Positions 37,123 to 47,406 are shown, numbered from the stretch's first letter. The stretch: 64,000 nt of DNA from Collinsella ihumii (GCF_900046475.1 NZ_FCOU01000003.1:221713-285712); one strand, 5' to 3'. Made by a program: numbers and translations. Notes: generated by a model not told the origin, from the letters alone.

Positions 37123-37968
37123 GCGCATAAAAAATGGGCGGGACCTTCGTCCCGCCCGCATGCTCTGTACTTTGGACTCGCCTCAAACCTTTTACCGTAG
37201 GAACAGATGCGAATTCACTTGTTCAACCTGGGCCCGCTGGCGCCCTTCAACGGCCTTTCACGGATACGCGCCGTTCTGCGTTGGGCGAGTCCGCTCGCCC
37301 CAAATGCTATCGAACCTCAGTAGCGTGGAGAGCGGGCCCAAAGGCTGATGTCTCTTCTGTGCCCGTTGGACTCACCCCCTTACTCGATACGTCCGATCCC
37401 CTTTTGGATCCTTCGAGCTCTTTGCTCACTTCGATTATTTCCCGCATCTCGACAGGTAATCTGCCTGTTCCCAACCGCCCGTGAACGGTCGATTTCATCG
37501 GTGGACGGTCCGTGCCGCCACAGCGAGGAGGGCCCTGGGCGCCCGCGACACGGCACCGTGTACACCCTGCGGTACAAGCCCGCTTCCCAAAAGTGCGCAC
37601 CGCATCGCCCTCCGCTGGGTCCCGCGCGCGCCTGACGGGGAATACTAGGAAGACGGCGATCGATCGCCTCCGCAGACCCGTCTCACGACGGGCGCCGTGC
37701 ACGGCATGAACCGGTCGCCGATTCCCCAAAGTCGGTACCGGTCAGGCACCGCATGTCCATCGGAAGGAAGACTGTTTAGCACTGGAAATGGGTTTGAACG
37801 GACCCGTCCCCCATGAACCCACCCAACGAACCCATGTCCACATCTGTGGATTCTTGGGGGACGAACGTGGTCATCGGTTAACCTACTTTGATGGTAGGTT
37901 ATTTCACGAACGTCCCTGCCTGCAACGACCCCACGCCCCTTTGGGCGCGAGATCGAAAGGACACAGCA
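37123..37968. other. Long intergenic region without a recognised gene
   Basis: A GGGCGGGAC/GTCCCGCCC hairpin lies at 37136-37157, with T-rich flank on the minus side. Bases 37190-37640 have no good coding frame and no RNA family I can name. A second 35-bp repeat copy is at 37788-37821 and a 7-7-7 hairpin (AACCTAC-N7-GTAGGTT) is at 37880-37900, 69 bp before the surface-protein start, where it could be an operator or leader structure. The rest may be decayed coding sequence. Confidence 0.5.
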
Positions 37969-40900
37969 ATGCCCAACCCAATAGCACCCGCCGTTCTGGG
38001 AACGGTCCTCGCCGCGAGTCTTGCGCTCCCGGGAGCCAAGGCGCAGGCCGCACCGGCCGCGCCCGCCCTTCCCGACACGGCCCATACCGAGGACGCGGCC
38101 TCCCCTGCAGCCGGCGCCGAGCACGAGACGGACGGCGAAGGCGCCGCGGACACCGACGACGCGCCGGCGGCTCCGACAACGCCCTCGGATTCAGACGGCA
38201 CCGCATCTGACGGCTCGGCCGACTCCTCGCAGGCTCCGATCGCCATCGTCCGGGGCGGTGCGCGCATCGCGTTCGAGACGCTCAACGCCGCCGTGCAGGC
38301 GGCCCAGACCGGCGACGTCGTGGAGGTCGCCGGCGACATCGCCATCGCAGAACCCGTCGCGCTCGACGCGGGCCGCGCCATCACCCTACGCGCGACAGGG
38401 GCGGCCACCATCTCCCGCGCTACCGGCTTCCCCCTCGAGGGCGGCAAGACGGCGGGCATGTTCCGCCTGCTCGGAAGCTCATCGCTCACGCTCGAGGCGG
38501 CAGACCCCGCCTCCGGCAGGCTCGTGCTCGACGGCGCCGATGTCGATTCCAACGAGGCCGTGGTGGCCATTCGCGAGCAGTCGACCTTCACCATGCGCGC
38601 GGGCACGGCCATCGAGGGCGCGCTGTGCTCCTGGAAGCCGTGGGCCTCGGTCTACGTGCACGGCGGCACGTTCGTCCTCGACGGCGGCGAGCTGCTCGAC
38701 GGCTTCGCCATGCGCAACGCGGCCGTGGCGGTGGAGCGCGGCGCGGCGTTCGAGATGCGCGCTGGCGCCATCCGCGGCATGCGCACCAGCTACTCGGAAT
38801 CCATCGTGTGGACGCGGGGCACGGTGCGCATGACGGGCGGCGTCATCGCCGGCAATTCGTCCAACGTGTCGTCAGATGGCGTCGTCCACGTGCTGGACGG
38901 CGGAACGCTCTCCTTCACGGGCGGCACCATCGGAGACAACGCCCCCAACAACACCTTCGGCGTGCGCGTGGACGCGGGCGGCTCGCTCGAGCTGGGCAAA
39001 GCCGCGCGCTTCGACGGCGCGGACCGCATCAACCTGGCGCAGGGAGGCTCGCTCAGCTTTGCCGACGCGCCCGAAAAGCACACCGCCGACGATCCCATCG
39101 AGGTGGTGCTCTCCGGCACATGGGACCCGGGGACGCTGCTGGCGTCCAGCCCCTCCCCCGAGGTCGCCCGCGACACGCTGTCCCGGCTCTCCGTCCGCAC
39201 GAGCGGCACCCCCGAGAAGATCGCCTCGGTGAGCATCGACGAGTCCGACGCGCGCAACCTCGCGCTCGCCCCGTCGGACGTGACGGCGCTGTTCGACGTG
39301 CTCGACAACCCCTTCGCCGACCGTCTCGGCCTCACCATGCGCGAGGAGCTCGACGAGCCGGGCGCCTTCGATCGGATGCGCGAGGCGGTGGAGGCGCACT
39401 TCGGCGGCATCGACACGCCCGAGCATCGCCTTCGCCTGCAGCAGATCGAGCAGGCCGAGCGCTACGCCGCCTACCTCGCCGAACACGGGGATGTTCTCGA
39501 GGATTCGGTGCGCGAGCTCTCCCAGCTGGGCGACCCGGGCGCCGAGGCGCGCCGGACCCAGCAGGGCTACCAGTTCGACAACCTGGACGCAACCGGGCTC
39601 TACCTCAAGCCGGGCGAGGCCAGGCGCATCACCGTCTATGTGGATGCCGAGGACCCGAGCAAGCTCTCGGTGGCATGGCGCCAGGTGGGCGTCACCGACA
39701 CGAACAACTACCCCTCCCTCAACCTGGAGCAGCGATCCCGGCTGGTGAACGGCGCGAACCAGATCACCGTCGACCTGACGGGCAAGACCTACGGCTCCAT
39801 GCTCTACCTGCGCAACGACTCCACGGACAACAAGGCCCGCGTGCGCATCGAGTCGGCCGACGCGCCGGACGCCGGGAGCGAGCCCATCTTGGGCACCAGC
39901 CTGGGCGCCCACCCGTTCTACGAGCACGACCCCACGCATCCGGAGCGCTTCTGGGACTACGTGCAGCAGGTCCGCGCCCATGCCGCACGGGCGCAGGCGG
40001 GCGAGGCGGCGGACATGACGCTCATCCAGATGGGTGATGCGGGGCACGCGCAGTTCGCCGTGAGCGCCACCGCCATGGCGAAGGCGTACGCGGGCATCGC
40101 GTCGGAGGCGGACGCCGTCGCCTATATCGAGAAGTCCAATCGGGCGATCCAGGACCGCCTGGAGTTCTACTGGGCGTTCGACGGCTTTGACGCGGGCGAG
40201 GCGACCGGCCCCAACGCCATCACGACGGCGCGCGTGCACACGGCCTTCACCCGCACCGTGTCCAGCCCCTCCACCATGTACGCGTACGGACGGTATTTCC
40301 ACATGCCCGAGAGCAGCGCCGCAACGTTTCTCTCGGGCGAGAGCATGTACGGCTGGGGCATGTCGCACGAATACGGGCACATGCTCGACAACAACGTGAT
40401 CGCAGTGGCCGAGGAGACCAACAACCTGTACTCCATCGCGGGCGCGCGGCACGGCGGCATCGAGGCCGCACGCGCGGCGGGCACGGCGTTCAACCCGTCA
40501 GCCCACTACCACGTGAACGCCATGAACGCCACGAAGCGCAGGGATGCGGAGCTGGCGCAGATGGCCACCGACCCACAGTACGTGCCCGACTGGATGAGCG
40601 GCGGAGACTGGGGCACCTACATCTGGACGCATGTGACTACCTGGTGGAACGGCCTGCACTTCTTCGACGATTGGGATTATTCGGGCTACGCCTTCTCGGC
40701 AAGCCCCTACTCCGAGAAGACCGCAGCCGATGTGGAGCGCTACGGAGCCTATGGAGCGACGCTGCGCATCCTGCGCGGCGATCCGGCGGCCGTGAAGACC
40801 ATCGAGGACCTCGCCTCGAACGCCTCGACGGGCGTGAAGTACAACCGTATGGCCGTGGCGTTCACCATGGGAACGGGCTACAACTTCGCCGAGTACCTCT

Positions 40901-42159
40901 ACGAGCTGGGCGAGCGCGACCTGGCGCCCCAGGTGCTGGAGTGGTGCGCGCGCTACCCCTCGATGCCGCGCAAGGTACGCTACTTCTCGCTGAACACCGA
41001 CGCCGCGATCGTCAACGGGGCGAAGACCTACGAGGAGATCGTCGGGGCCGGCGGCGCGGTCGAGCCCGAGCTCGAGGTCGCCATCGTGGGCAACGCGCTG
41101 CGCGTGACGGCATCGATGCCCAGCGACGAGCTCGCGCGCGCCACGACGGCATGGGAGCTCTACCGGGACGGCGAGCTCGCGGGATTCTCGCGCGACGGCG
41201 CTTTCGAGCTCACCGGCGACGTGGGAGACGGCGACCCGGCTTCGTTCAGCGTCGTGGCCTACGACGTGCGGCTGAACCCCAGCACGGAGTTTACCGGCGA
41301 TGGCGGCGGCACCGGGGGCGATCAGCCCGGAGACGGATCGGAAGACGGCGACGGTTCCGGCGGTGCGGACGAGAAGCCGGGCGGCGGGGATGACGGCACG
41401 GGCGGAGACGCCGACGACGGGGACACCGATGGCGGCGACACCGGCGGCGGGGAGCCCGGAAACGGCGGAGACACTGGCCCCGGCGATGACGGCACGGGCG
41501 GAGACGCCGGTGACGGAGACCAGCCCGGTGGCGAAGGTGGCACAGAGGGGCCGGAAGACGGCTCGGACGGCGATACGGACCAAGAGCCCGGCGGCGGCAC
41601 GGACGACGGCGAGCCGGACGAAGGCGGCGACCCGGGCGAGCAGCCCGGAGGTGACGACGGCGAACCCGGAGACGACGGCACGGGCGAAGAGCCCGGAAAC
41701 GGCTCCGAAGAGGAGCAGCCCGAAGGCGGCGATGGCGACGACTCCGGGGAGAGCAAGCCCGAGGACGGCGACGGATCCGGAGACTCGAACGCGCCCGATG
41801 ACGGCGGCCCCGATGGCGACGACGGCAACGATTCCGAAGACGGAGAAGATGCCGGAGGCTCGAACGGGGGCCAGGGCGGCGAGGAAAACGACCCCGCTGC
41901 CGGCAACCCGAGCCAGGACGACGAAGGATCCGCTGGAGACGGCAGCAACGATCCTTCTGATGGGGGCGCCCCCTCAGGGGACATCGGGCAGCAGCCCGGC
42001 ACACCCCAAGGCGGATCGACCGCATCGGCAGGCGACTCGGACAAGACGCTTGCCAAGACGGGAGACCCCTCCCTCCTCGCACCTCTTGTCGCCGCGGTAG
42101 GCGGCGTCCTCTCCCTTGCCGGCGCCGCGATCGCTTCGAGATTCGGCAAACGGCAGTAA
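37969..42159 (+). CDS. Wall-anchored M60-type (enhancin/mucinase-like) metallopeptidase
   Basis: A 1,396-residue surface protein. A signal peptide (to about 27) is followed by a low-complexity Ala/Thr/Asp stretch (about 27-85). Beta-helix-like repeats with FVLDGGELLDG and TGGTIGDN-type turns span about 90-400, and an all-beta ATGLYLKPGEARRITVYV domain lies near 540. The M60 catalytic centre is HEYGH at 800-804, with the downstream Glu in VAEETNN (815/816). A D/E/G/P-rich linker of about 250 residues (1110-1360) leads to a sortase signal LAKTG (1361-1365), a hydrophobic helix and a basic tail. M60 enzymes cleave mucin-type glycoproteins, so a role in host mucus is likely. GAAAGGACACAGCA precedes the ATG. 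Confidence 0.88.
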   Translation: MPNPIAPAVLGTVLAASLALPGAKAQAAPAAPALPDTAHTEDAASPAAGAEHETDGEGAADTDDAPAAPTTPSDSDGTASDGSADSSQAPIAIVRGGARIAFETLNAAVQAAQTGDVVEVAGDIAIAEPVALDAGRAITLRATGAATISRATGFPLEGGKTAGMFRLLGSSSLTLEAADPASGRLVLDGADVDSNEAVVAIREQSTFTMRAGTAIEGALCSWKPWASVYVHGGTFVLDGGELLDGFAMRNAAVAVERGAAFEMRAGAIRGMRTSYSESIVWTRGTVRMTGGVIAGNSSNVSSDGVVHVLDGGTLSFTGGTIGDNAPNNTFGVRVDAGGSLELGKAARFDGADRINLAQGGSLSFADAPEKHTADDPIEVVLSGTWDPGTLLASSPSPEVARDTLSRLSVRTSGTPEKIASVSIDESDARNLALAPSDVTALFDVLDNPFADRLGLTMREELDEPGAFDRMREAVEAHFGGIDTPEHRLRLQQIEQAERYAAYLAEHGDVLEDSVRELSQLGDPGAEARRTQQGYQFDNLDATGLYLKPGEARRITVYVDAEDPSKLSVAWRQVGVTDTNNYPSLNLEQRSRLVNGANQITVDLTGKTYGSMLYLRNDSTDNKARVRIESADAPDAGSEPILGTSLGAHPFYEHDPTHPERFWDYVQQVRAHAARAQAGEAADMTLIQMGDAGHAQFAVSATAMAKAYAGIASEADAVAYIEKSNRAIQDRLEFYWAFDGFDAGEATGPNAITTARVHTAFTRTVSSPSTMYAYGRYFHMPESSAATFLSGESMYGWGMSHEYGHMLDNNVIAVAEETNNLYSIAGARHGGIEAARAAGTAFNPSAHYHVNAMNATKRRDAELAQMATDPQYVPDWMSGGDWGTYIWTHVTTWWNGLHFFDDWDYSGYAFSASPYSEKTAADVERYGAYGATLRILRGDPAAVKTIEDLASNASTGVKYNRMAVAFTMGTGYNFAEYLYELGERDLAPQVLEWCARYPSMPRKVRYFSLNTDAAIVNGAKTYEEIVGAGGAVEPELEVAIVGNALRVTASMPSDELARATTAWELYRDGELAGFSRDGAFELTGDVGDGDPASFSVVAYDVRLNPSTEFTGDGGGTGGDQPGDGSEDGDGSGGADEKPGGGDDGTGGDADDGDTDGGDTGGGEPGNGGDTGPGDDGTGGDAGDGDQPGGEGGTEGPEDGSDGDTDQEPGGGTDDGEPDEGGDPGEQPGGDDGEPGDDGTGEEPGNGSEEEQPEGGDGDDSGESKPEDGDGSGDSNAPDDGGPDGDDGNDSEDGEDAGGSNGGQGGEENDPAAGNPSQDDEGSAGDGSNDPSDGGAPSGDIGQQPGTPQGGSTASAGDSDKTLAKTGDPSLLAPLVAAVGGVLSLAGAAIASRFGKRQ

Positions 42160-42164
42160 AGCAC

Positions 42165-42207
42165 GCGCCCGCGCGCAGAGGGAAACGGCTCCCCTGCGCG
42201 CGGGCGC
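42165..42207 (+). terminator. GC-rich hairpin after the surface-protein gene
   Basis: GCGCCCGCGCGCAG and its exact complement enclose a 15-base loop, 5 bases after the stop codon. No T-run follows, but the stem is very stable. Confidence 0.65.
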
Positions 42208-42380
42208 TCGCATTCCGAGCCTACCGTAGCAGCTCGCCGCGCACGCTCGGTGACCGGGCGCGTCCCTGGAGAAGCGCCTGTCAATGCGCCCTCGTGGCGC
42301 AAACCGCATATTCTCGTGACGATCTTGCATAAAAAACGGGGAATTCGGGGGCCTGCGGGCAGCGCGAAAAGGGAGGGACC

Positions 42381-42515
42381 GAGTTTGTCATTGTTTTTTG
42401 GTGCCCCCGCGCCACATGCGCCGTACCCTCTAGCATTTCCCCAGTTGAATCCTGCGGAAATGCAAACGGGTGCAGCGCGTGTGGGAAAAGGGCACCGAAA
42501 AACAATGACAAACTC
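42381..42515. repeat. 135-bp inverted-repeat element, copy 2
   Basis: Same terminal 25-base arms, same length and same central CAGTTGAATCCTGCGG as copy 1 at 35637-35771. The interior differs at many positions, so the arms and the central word appear to be under constraint or to define the family. Confidence 0.88.
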
Positions 42516-42577
42516 GTATGCATGCCTTTTCGGAGCTGCCAACGGGCGCGAAACCTACATCGGCGCTCCCCGAAAAG

Positions 42578-44350
42578 CTACGGGCGAGCCACAGTCCAGC
42601 CGAGACTCTCCTGCTGGATGCGCACAAGGTGCGCATAGAGACCGCCTGCGGCCATAAGCTCGGCATGGGTGCCCTGCTCGGCCACGCGACCGCGATCGAG
42701 CACCACGATCCGGTCGGCACCGGCCACGGTGCGCAGGCGATGTGCGATCACGAGAACCGTCTTGCCTGCACAAAGCCGTCCCACGGCGTCCTGCACGAGC
42801 GTCTCGTTCTCGGGATCGAGCGAGCTCGTCGCCTCGTCGAGCAGCACGACGGGAGCGTCCTTTAGCAGGGCCCGGGCGATGGATACTCGCTGCCGCTCTC
42901 CCCCGGAAAGACGCGCGCCGTTCTCACCGAGACGCGTGGCCCAGCCCTCAGGCAACCGTTCGATGAACTCCTCGCAATGGGCTGCCCGCGCCGCCGCGCG
43001 CACCTCCTCGTCCGTGGCACCTGAGCGGCCCATGCGGATGTTCTCCATCACCGTGTCGTCGAAAAGCGTCACGTCCTGGAAGACCACGGATACGTTGCGC
43101 AGCCACGACTCCTCGTCCAACCCCGCCAGGTCCACCCCGCCCGCGCGTATCGAGCCGGCCGAGGGAGCGTAGAATCGCGCGACGAGCTTGGCGACCGTCG
43201 ACTTGCCCGAACCGGAAGGGCCGACGAGCGCGGTCACCGTGCCGGGCTCCATGCGGAAGGAGATGCCGCGCAGGACCTCATCGTCGCCGCCGGCATACGA
43301 AAAGCGCACGTCGCGCAGGTCAATGGGCTTTACGCCCAAACCCGACGCATCGCCCGTGCCCGCAGCGACCGGCTCGTCGGCGAGCGCCCGCAGGCGCGCC
43401 GTGCGCCCGGACAGCTGCAAAAGATTCGGCAGCTGCGAGAGGATCGACGTGATGGGTCCGTACACGCGTGAGGCGATGAGCAGGAACATGAGCAGCGTGA
43501 GGAAGTCGACCTCACCGCCCGCAAGGAGCGCGCAGCCCGAGAAAACCGTGATGCCCACGCCCGCCTGGAGCACCGTGGTCGCAGCAGAGACGCATACGTC
43601 CACCGCGAGCTCCACCTTCATCGCGATGTCCCGCAGGGCCCGAAGCGCCGCGCGCATAGGCGCCGACTGCGCCCCCACCTGCCGGCACGCGCGGATGTCG
43701 CGCATGCCCTCGACGTAATCCATGAGCTGCGCGGAGGCCGCAAGACGTGCCTCGGTCTGCCGCTCGAAAAGCCTGCGCTCGCGTCCGCGCGCGGCGAGCA
43801 CGATGAGAAGCGCCGCCGGCAGGGTCGCGAACACGCCGAGCGCGAGCCGCCACTCGAAGAACGCGAGCATCACGCAGACGACCGCCGTGGAGACGCAGCT
43901 TGCAACGAGCTGCGGGACCGTGCTCGACATGAGCGACTCGCGGCTCGACACGTCGCCCATAAGGTTCTCGGTGAGCTCCGAGAGGTCGCGCTGGTTGAAG
44001 AAGGACATGGGCAATCGGCGCAGATGCTCGGCCAAGCCCATACGCGTGGCCTCCGTCTCGCGGTAGGCCGTCACATAGGTGCGTCGGTAGTCGTTGCGCG
44101 CGCAAAGGAAGACCGCGACGAGCCCCACAACACCAGCCGCGAAAAGTCCCCAGAGCGCCTGCCAATCCACATCCTGCCCCGTGAGGCGCATGAGCACCGT
44201 GCCGAAAACCATCACCGTGATGGTAAACGGCACCATGAGCACCAGGTTGGTGAGCGTGCATGCCGCGACGGCTCCCTTGAGGCTGCGGTATCCCTCGTCG
44301 GTGAGCGCGAGCGCGCGCTGCACCCGCGGCTTTCCGTTCGCATCCATCAT
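42578..44350 (-). CDS. ABC exporter half-transporter (second of pair)
   Basis: A 590-residue protein with an N-terminal six-helix transmembrane domain (about 20-320) and a C-terminal nucleotide-binding domain: Walker A GPSGSGKST, Q-loop VVFQDVTLF, signature LSGGERQR, Walker B VVLLDEATSSLD and H-loop IAHRL. It is adjacent to the first half-transporter (stop TAG directly precedes its ATG), so the two probably form a heterodimer. A pair of such proteins next to an AraC regulator resembles the siderophore-type YbtP/YbtQ arrangement. Confidence 0.88.
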   Translation of the reverse strand: MMDANGKPRVQRALALTDEGYRSLKGAVAACTLTNLVLMVPFTITVMVFGTVLMRLTGQDVDWQALWGLFAAGVVGLVAVFLCARNDYRRTYVTAYRETEATRMGLAEHLRRLPMSFFNQRDLSELTENLMGDVSSRESLMSSTVPQLVASCVSTAVVCVMLAFFEWRLALGVFATLPAALLIVLAARGRERRLFERQTEARLAASAQLMDYVEGMRDIRACRQVGAQSAPMRAALRALRDIAMKVELAVDVCVSAATTVLQAGVGITVFSGCALLAGGEVDFLTLLMFLLIASRVYGPITSILSQLPNLLQLSGRTARLRALADEPVAAGTGDASGLGVKPIDLRDVRFSYAGGDDEVLRGISFRMEPGTVTALVGPSGSGKSTVAKLVARFYAPSAGSIRAGGVDLAGLDEESWLRNVSVVFQDVTLFDDTVMENIRMGRSGATDEEVRAAARAAHCEEFIERLPEGWATRLGENGARLSGGERQRVSIARALLKDAPVVLLDEATSSLDPENETLVQDAVGRLCAGKTVLVIAHRLRTVAGADRIVVLDRGRVAEQGTHAELMAAGGLYAHLVRIQQESLGWTVARP

Positions 44351-46243
44351 CTAGACCACCTCCTTGTCGGCCGAAACGCACGGCGCGTCCAGACCCTCCG
44401 ACTTGACATCCGAGCCGATACCCCACGAGAGGGCCTGCGTGTAGCGCTTCCACATGCGCGCATAGGCGCCGCCCGCGGCGAGCAGCTCCCCATGGCGACC
44501 ACGCTCCACCACGCGCCCGCCGTCGATCACGGCGATCTGGTCGGCCCCCACCACGGTGGAGAGCCGGTGCGCGATCATGATGACCGTCTTGCCCGCCATG
44601 AGCCGTTCGAAAGCGCGTTGGATGAGATGCTCGTTCTCGGGATCCGAGAAGGCGGTCGCCTCGTCGAGCACCACGATGGGACGGTCCGCCAGGATCGCGC
44701 GGGCGATGGAGACGCGCTGCGCCTCTCCGCCGGAGAGATGCACGCCCGCGCTGCCGTACACCGTGTCGTAGCCTTGGGGCAACGCGCGGATGAAGCCGTC
44801 GGCCTGCGCGGCGCGCGCAGCCTCGACCACCTCCTCGCGCGTGGCGTCGGGGCGAGCCATGCGGATGTTCTCGAACATGCTCGTCCGAAAGAGGTGCACG
44901 CCCTGGAACACCATGCTCACGCAGCCCATGAGGTCGTCGGGATCCATGTCGCGCACATCGACGCCGCCGATGCGCACCGCGCCGGCATCCACGTCCCAAA
45001 AGCGCGCCACGAGGCTCGCCACGGTCGATTTGCCCGCGCCGGGAGGCCCTACGATGGCGAGCGTCGTGCCCTCGGGCACGGCAAGGCTCACCCGGTCGAG
45101 CGCGAGCGCGCCGCTGCCCTCGCCCTCCTCGCCACCGGAGCCATATTCGAACGACACGCAATCGAGCTCCACGCCGAAACGCTCGGGCGCGCGCACCGCC
45201 TCGGGACGCGGCGCGGGAAGCGGATCGATGCCGAGCAGCTCGTCGATGCGCGCGAGCTGCGCGCCGATGATCATGCTGTCCTCGGAGATGTACATCATCT
45301 TGTTGAGCGCGCCCGCGATGGAGGGCACGAACAGCAGGTAGAAGATGAAGTCGAGCGCGAAGGCGCGAAAGTCGGAGCCCGCAAGCCCCGTACCGAGGAT
45401 GATGCCCACCGGCAGGATGAACAGGTAGGCGTTGTTGATGATGGCCGTGAAGGCGGGCATGAGGCTTTGCCAGAACAGCGCCACGTCGAGCGCCAGGTCC
45501 GTATAGGCGCGCACCGCGGCGGAAAGGCGCCCGAACGACTCCGCCGTCTGACCGAACGTCTTGACCACGGGCATGCCGCGCACGTACTCCACCGTGGCGT
45601 TGGTCATGTGCTCCTGGTTGACCAGGTGGCGCCGCATCTTCTCCGTGACCGCTTTGTTGGAGAAGCCGGCGGCCTCCACGCCGAAAGCCGCCACCACGCA
45701 CGCCACGGCGGCAAGGCCGAAGCGCCAGTCGAAGACGAACAGCAGCACCGCGATGGCCGCAGGCGCCGTGAACGCCGCCACCGTGTCCGGCAGCGAATGG
45801 GCCAAGAAACCCTCTATGGCGCCCACGCTCTCGTCCATGACCTTGCCCACGCGCCCACTGCCAAGCGCCTCGAGCCGCCCCAACGGGATGCGCGCCAGAT
45901 GCTCGGCCATCTGCAGCTTGAGGTTGTACTCGGCATCGAAAGCGGCGGAATGCGCGCAGAGCAGGGCGGCGAGGTAGAGCCCGATGTTCCCCACCACGCC
46001 CGCGATCGCCATCCAGCCGAAACCGGCCATGCGCGCCGCGTCCAGCGCCGCGAAATCGGGGTAGATCGCAACGACATCCGCAACCACGAGGTACACCGCG
46101 ATGAACGGCACGAACGAACAGAGGGAGGAGAGCGCCGAAAGCACCATGGAGAGGTAGATGAGCCACCTCCCGCCTCCCGTGAACCCGATGACGCGGGCGA
46201 CCCAGGACGTCTCCTTGCCCGCATCCTCCTTCCGATGTGCCAT
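44351..46243 (-). CDS. ABC exporter half-transporter (first of pair)
   Basis: A 630-residue half-transporter with transmembrane segments in residues 20-340 and an ATPase domain with Walker A GPPGAGKST, signature LSGGEAQR, Walker B VVLDEATAFSD and H-loop IAHRL. GAAAGGGGGCCAT precedes the ATG at 46243. It is transcribed divergently from the AraC gene. The second half-transporter begins immediately after its stop. The substrate is unknown; iron chelates are suggested only by gene context. Confidence 0.88.
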   Translation of the reverse strand: MAHRKEDAGKETSWVARVIGFTGGGRWLIYLSMVLSALSSLCSFVPFIAVYLVVADVVAIYPDFAALDAARMAGFGWMAIAGVVGNIGLYLAALLCAHSAAFDAEYNLKLQMAEHLARIPLGRLEALGSGRVGKVMDESVGAIEGFLAHSLPDTVAAFTAPAAIAVLLFVFDWRFGLAAVACVVAAFGVEAAGFSNKAVTEKMRRHLVNQEHMTNATVEYVRGMPVVKTFGQTAESFGRLSAAVRAYTDLALDVALFWQSLMPAFTAIINNAYLFILPVGIILGTGLAGSDFRAFALDFIFYLLFVPSIAGALNKMMYISEDSMIIGAQLARIDELLGIDPLPAPRPEAVRAPERFGVELDCVSFEYGSGGEEGEGSGALALDRVSLAVPEGTTLAIVGPPGAGKSTVASLVARFWDVDAGAVRIGGVDVRDMDPDDLMGCVSMVFQGVHLFRTSMFENIRMARPDATREEVVEAARAAQADGFIRALPQGYDTVYGSAGVHLSGGEAQRVSIARAILADRPIVVLDEATAFSDPENEHLIQRAFERLMAGKTVIMIAHRLSTVVGADQIAVIDGGRVVERGRHGELLAAGGAYARMWKRYTQALSWGIGSDVKSEGLDAPCVSADKEVV

Positions 46244-46348
46244 ATGGCCCCCTTTCCGTCGCGGCTGGACGAAGTCCCCGTACAGGCGCAACAAGTTAGA
46301 TTAGACTTACAGTCATTCTGAACTGATGCGTTGAACGGGGAGACGGCC

Positions 46349-47350
46349 ATGGGGAAAACGACCAACGCGAGAGCCGTGCGACCGGACGGAGAGCCGGAGC
46401 TCTTCCAGGCGGCAGAGCTCGAGCGCATGGGGATGCTGCCCGCAAAGCAAGATGAGGGGGCCGGCACGCTCTTTTCGGGCGACGGGGTTCGGGCAGACGG
46501 CTGGTACCGCGCTTGGACCTGTGGGGACTTCACAGTGGCCACCTGCGATTTCACCATTCTCGAGGACACGCTGTTCGCCATCGACACGCGCCGCTATCTC
46601 ACCGTGCGCGGCCCGATGGCGCGCCCTTATGACCGCGAAGCCTCGACGGAGGCCGCCGCGATCGCCTACATCGAGACGCGCAAGGGATGGGTCACCTCCC
46701 CCGTTTTGGCGGGATCTCATTTTTCCTATACGGAGGTGGAGTACTTCGAGGACGCCCTTCGCGACGCGTTCGCCGAGCTCGGCCGAGACTCCATCGACGA
46801 GATATCATCGCTTCTCGCTGAGATGCACCGCAGCGTGGGCTGGGCTCCGGGAGTCCTCTCCGCGCTCGGCGAGATAGCCCGTACCGATCCGATGGCACCC
46901 GGCGCCTCCCTCGTCTACGAGGGCGCCGCCAAGATGCTGCTCGGCGCGCTCGTCGGAACGACGGCTGCGGCCCTGCCAAGAGACCAAGGCGACCGGGCAG
47001 GCATCCTCACCGCCATCGAGCTCGCGCACGCGCGGTGGCGCGACGGCGCGAACCAGCAGGAGGCCGCAACCGTCGCGGGGATGGGCCTCACCAAGTTCAA
47101 GCGCCTCTTTCGGCGGGCGACCGGGCGCTCATGGGGCGCGTACCTCACCGAGATGTGCCTGCAGGAGGCACGGTCGCTGCTCACGTCGGGGCGCACGGTC
47201 AGGGAGGCGGCGGAGCTTGCGGGCTATCGCTCCCCCACGAGCTTCGCGGCGGCGTTCGCACGGGCGTACGGTGTGTCGCCCCAGCAGTTCAAAGAGCTTG
47301 CGCGCCTGCAGGCGGTAAACGTCGGGGGCGCCCAGGCACTCGATGGATAA
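46349..47350 (+). CDS. AraC-family transcriptional regulator
   Basis: A 333-residue regulator. The last 100 residues contain two helix-turn-helix units (QQEAATVAGMGLTKFKRLFRRATGRSWGAYL and TVREAAELAGYRSPTSFAAAFARAYGVSPQQF), the hallmark of AraC proteins. The N-terminal sensing domain is unassigned. ATG at 46349 follows GGGGAGACGGCC. The gene is divergent from the ABC exporter pair, with a 105-bp shared intergenic region that presumably holds its operator (TTAGATTAGACTTAC lies centrally). Confidence 0.85.
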   Translation: MGKTTNARAVRPDGEPELFQAAELERMGMLPAKQDEGAGTLFSGDGVRADGWYRAWTCGDFTVATCDFTILEDTLFAIDTRRYLTVRGPMARPYDREASTEAAAIAYIETRKGWVTSPVLAGSHFSYTEVEYFEDALRDAFAELGRDSIDEISSLLAEMHRSVGWAPGVLSALGEIARTDPMAPGASLVYEGAAKMLLGALVGTTAAALPRDQGDRAGILTAIELAHARWRDGANQQEAATVAGMGLTKFKRLFRRATGRSWGAYLTEMCLQEARSLLTSGRTVREAAELAGYRSPTSFAAAFARAYGVSPQQFKELARLQAVNVGGAQALDG

Positions 47351-47406
47351 GTAGGGACTCCGAAACAACGCGCAGCACGTTTTGGGACGTGGCCGCTTGC
47401 ACGCCG

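Noticed and set aside
37190-37640. Possible structured RNA in the gene-poor region before the M60 gene
   Set aside because: I compared it by eye with RNase P RNA, tmRNA, SRP RNA, T-box and cobalamin riboswitches and saw none of their conserved words.
41296-42048. Short repeats in the surface-protein stalk as a CRISPR-like or satellite array
   Set aside because: The repeats are in-frame Gly/Asp/Glu/Pro codons of a protein linker, with no regular spacer.
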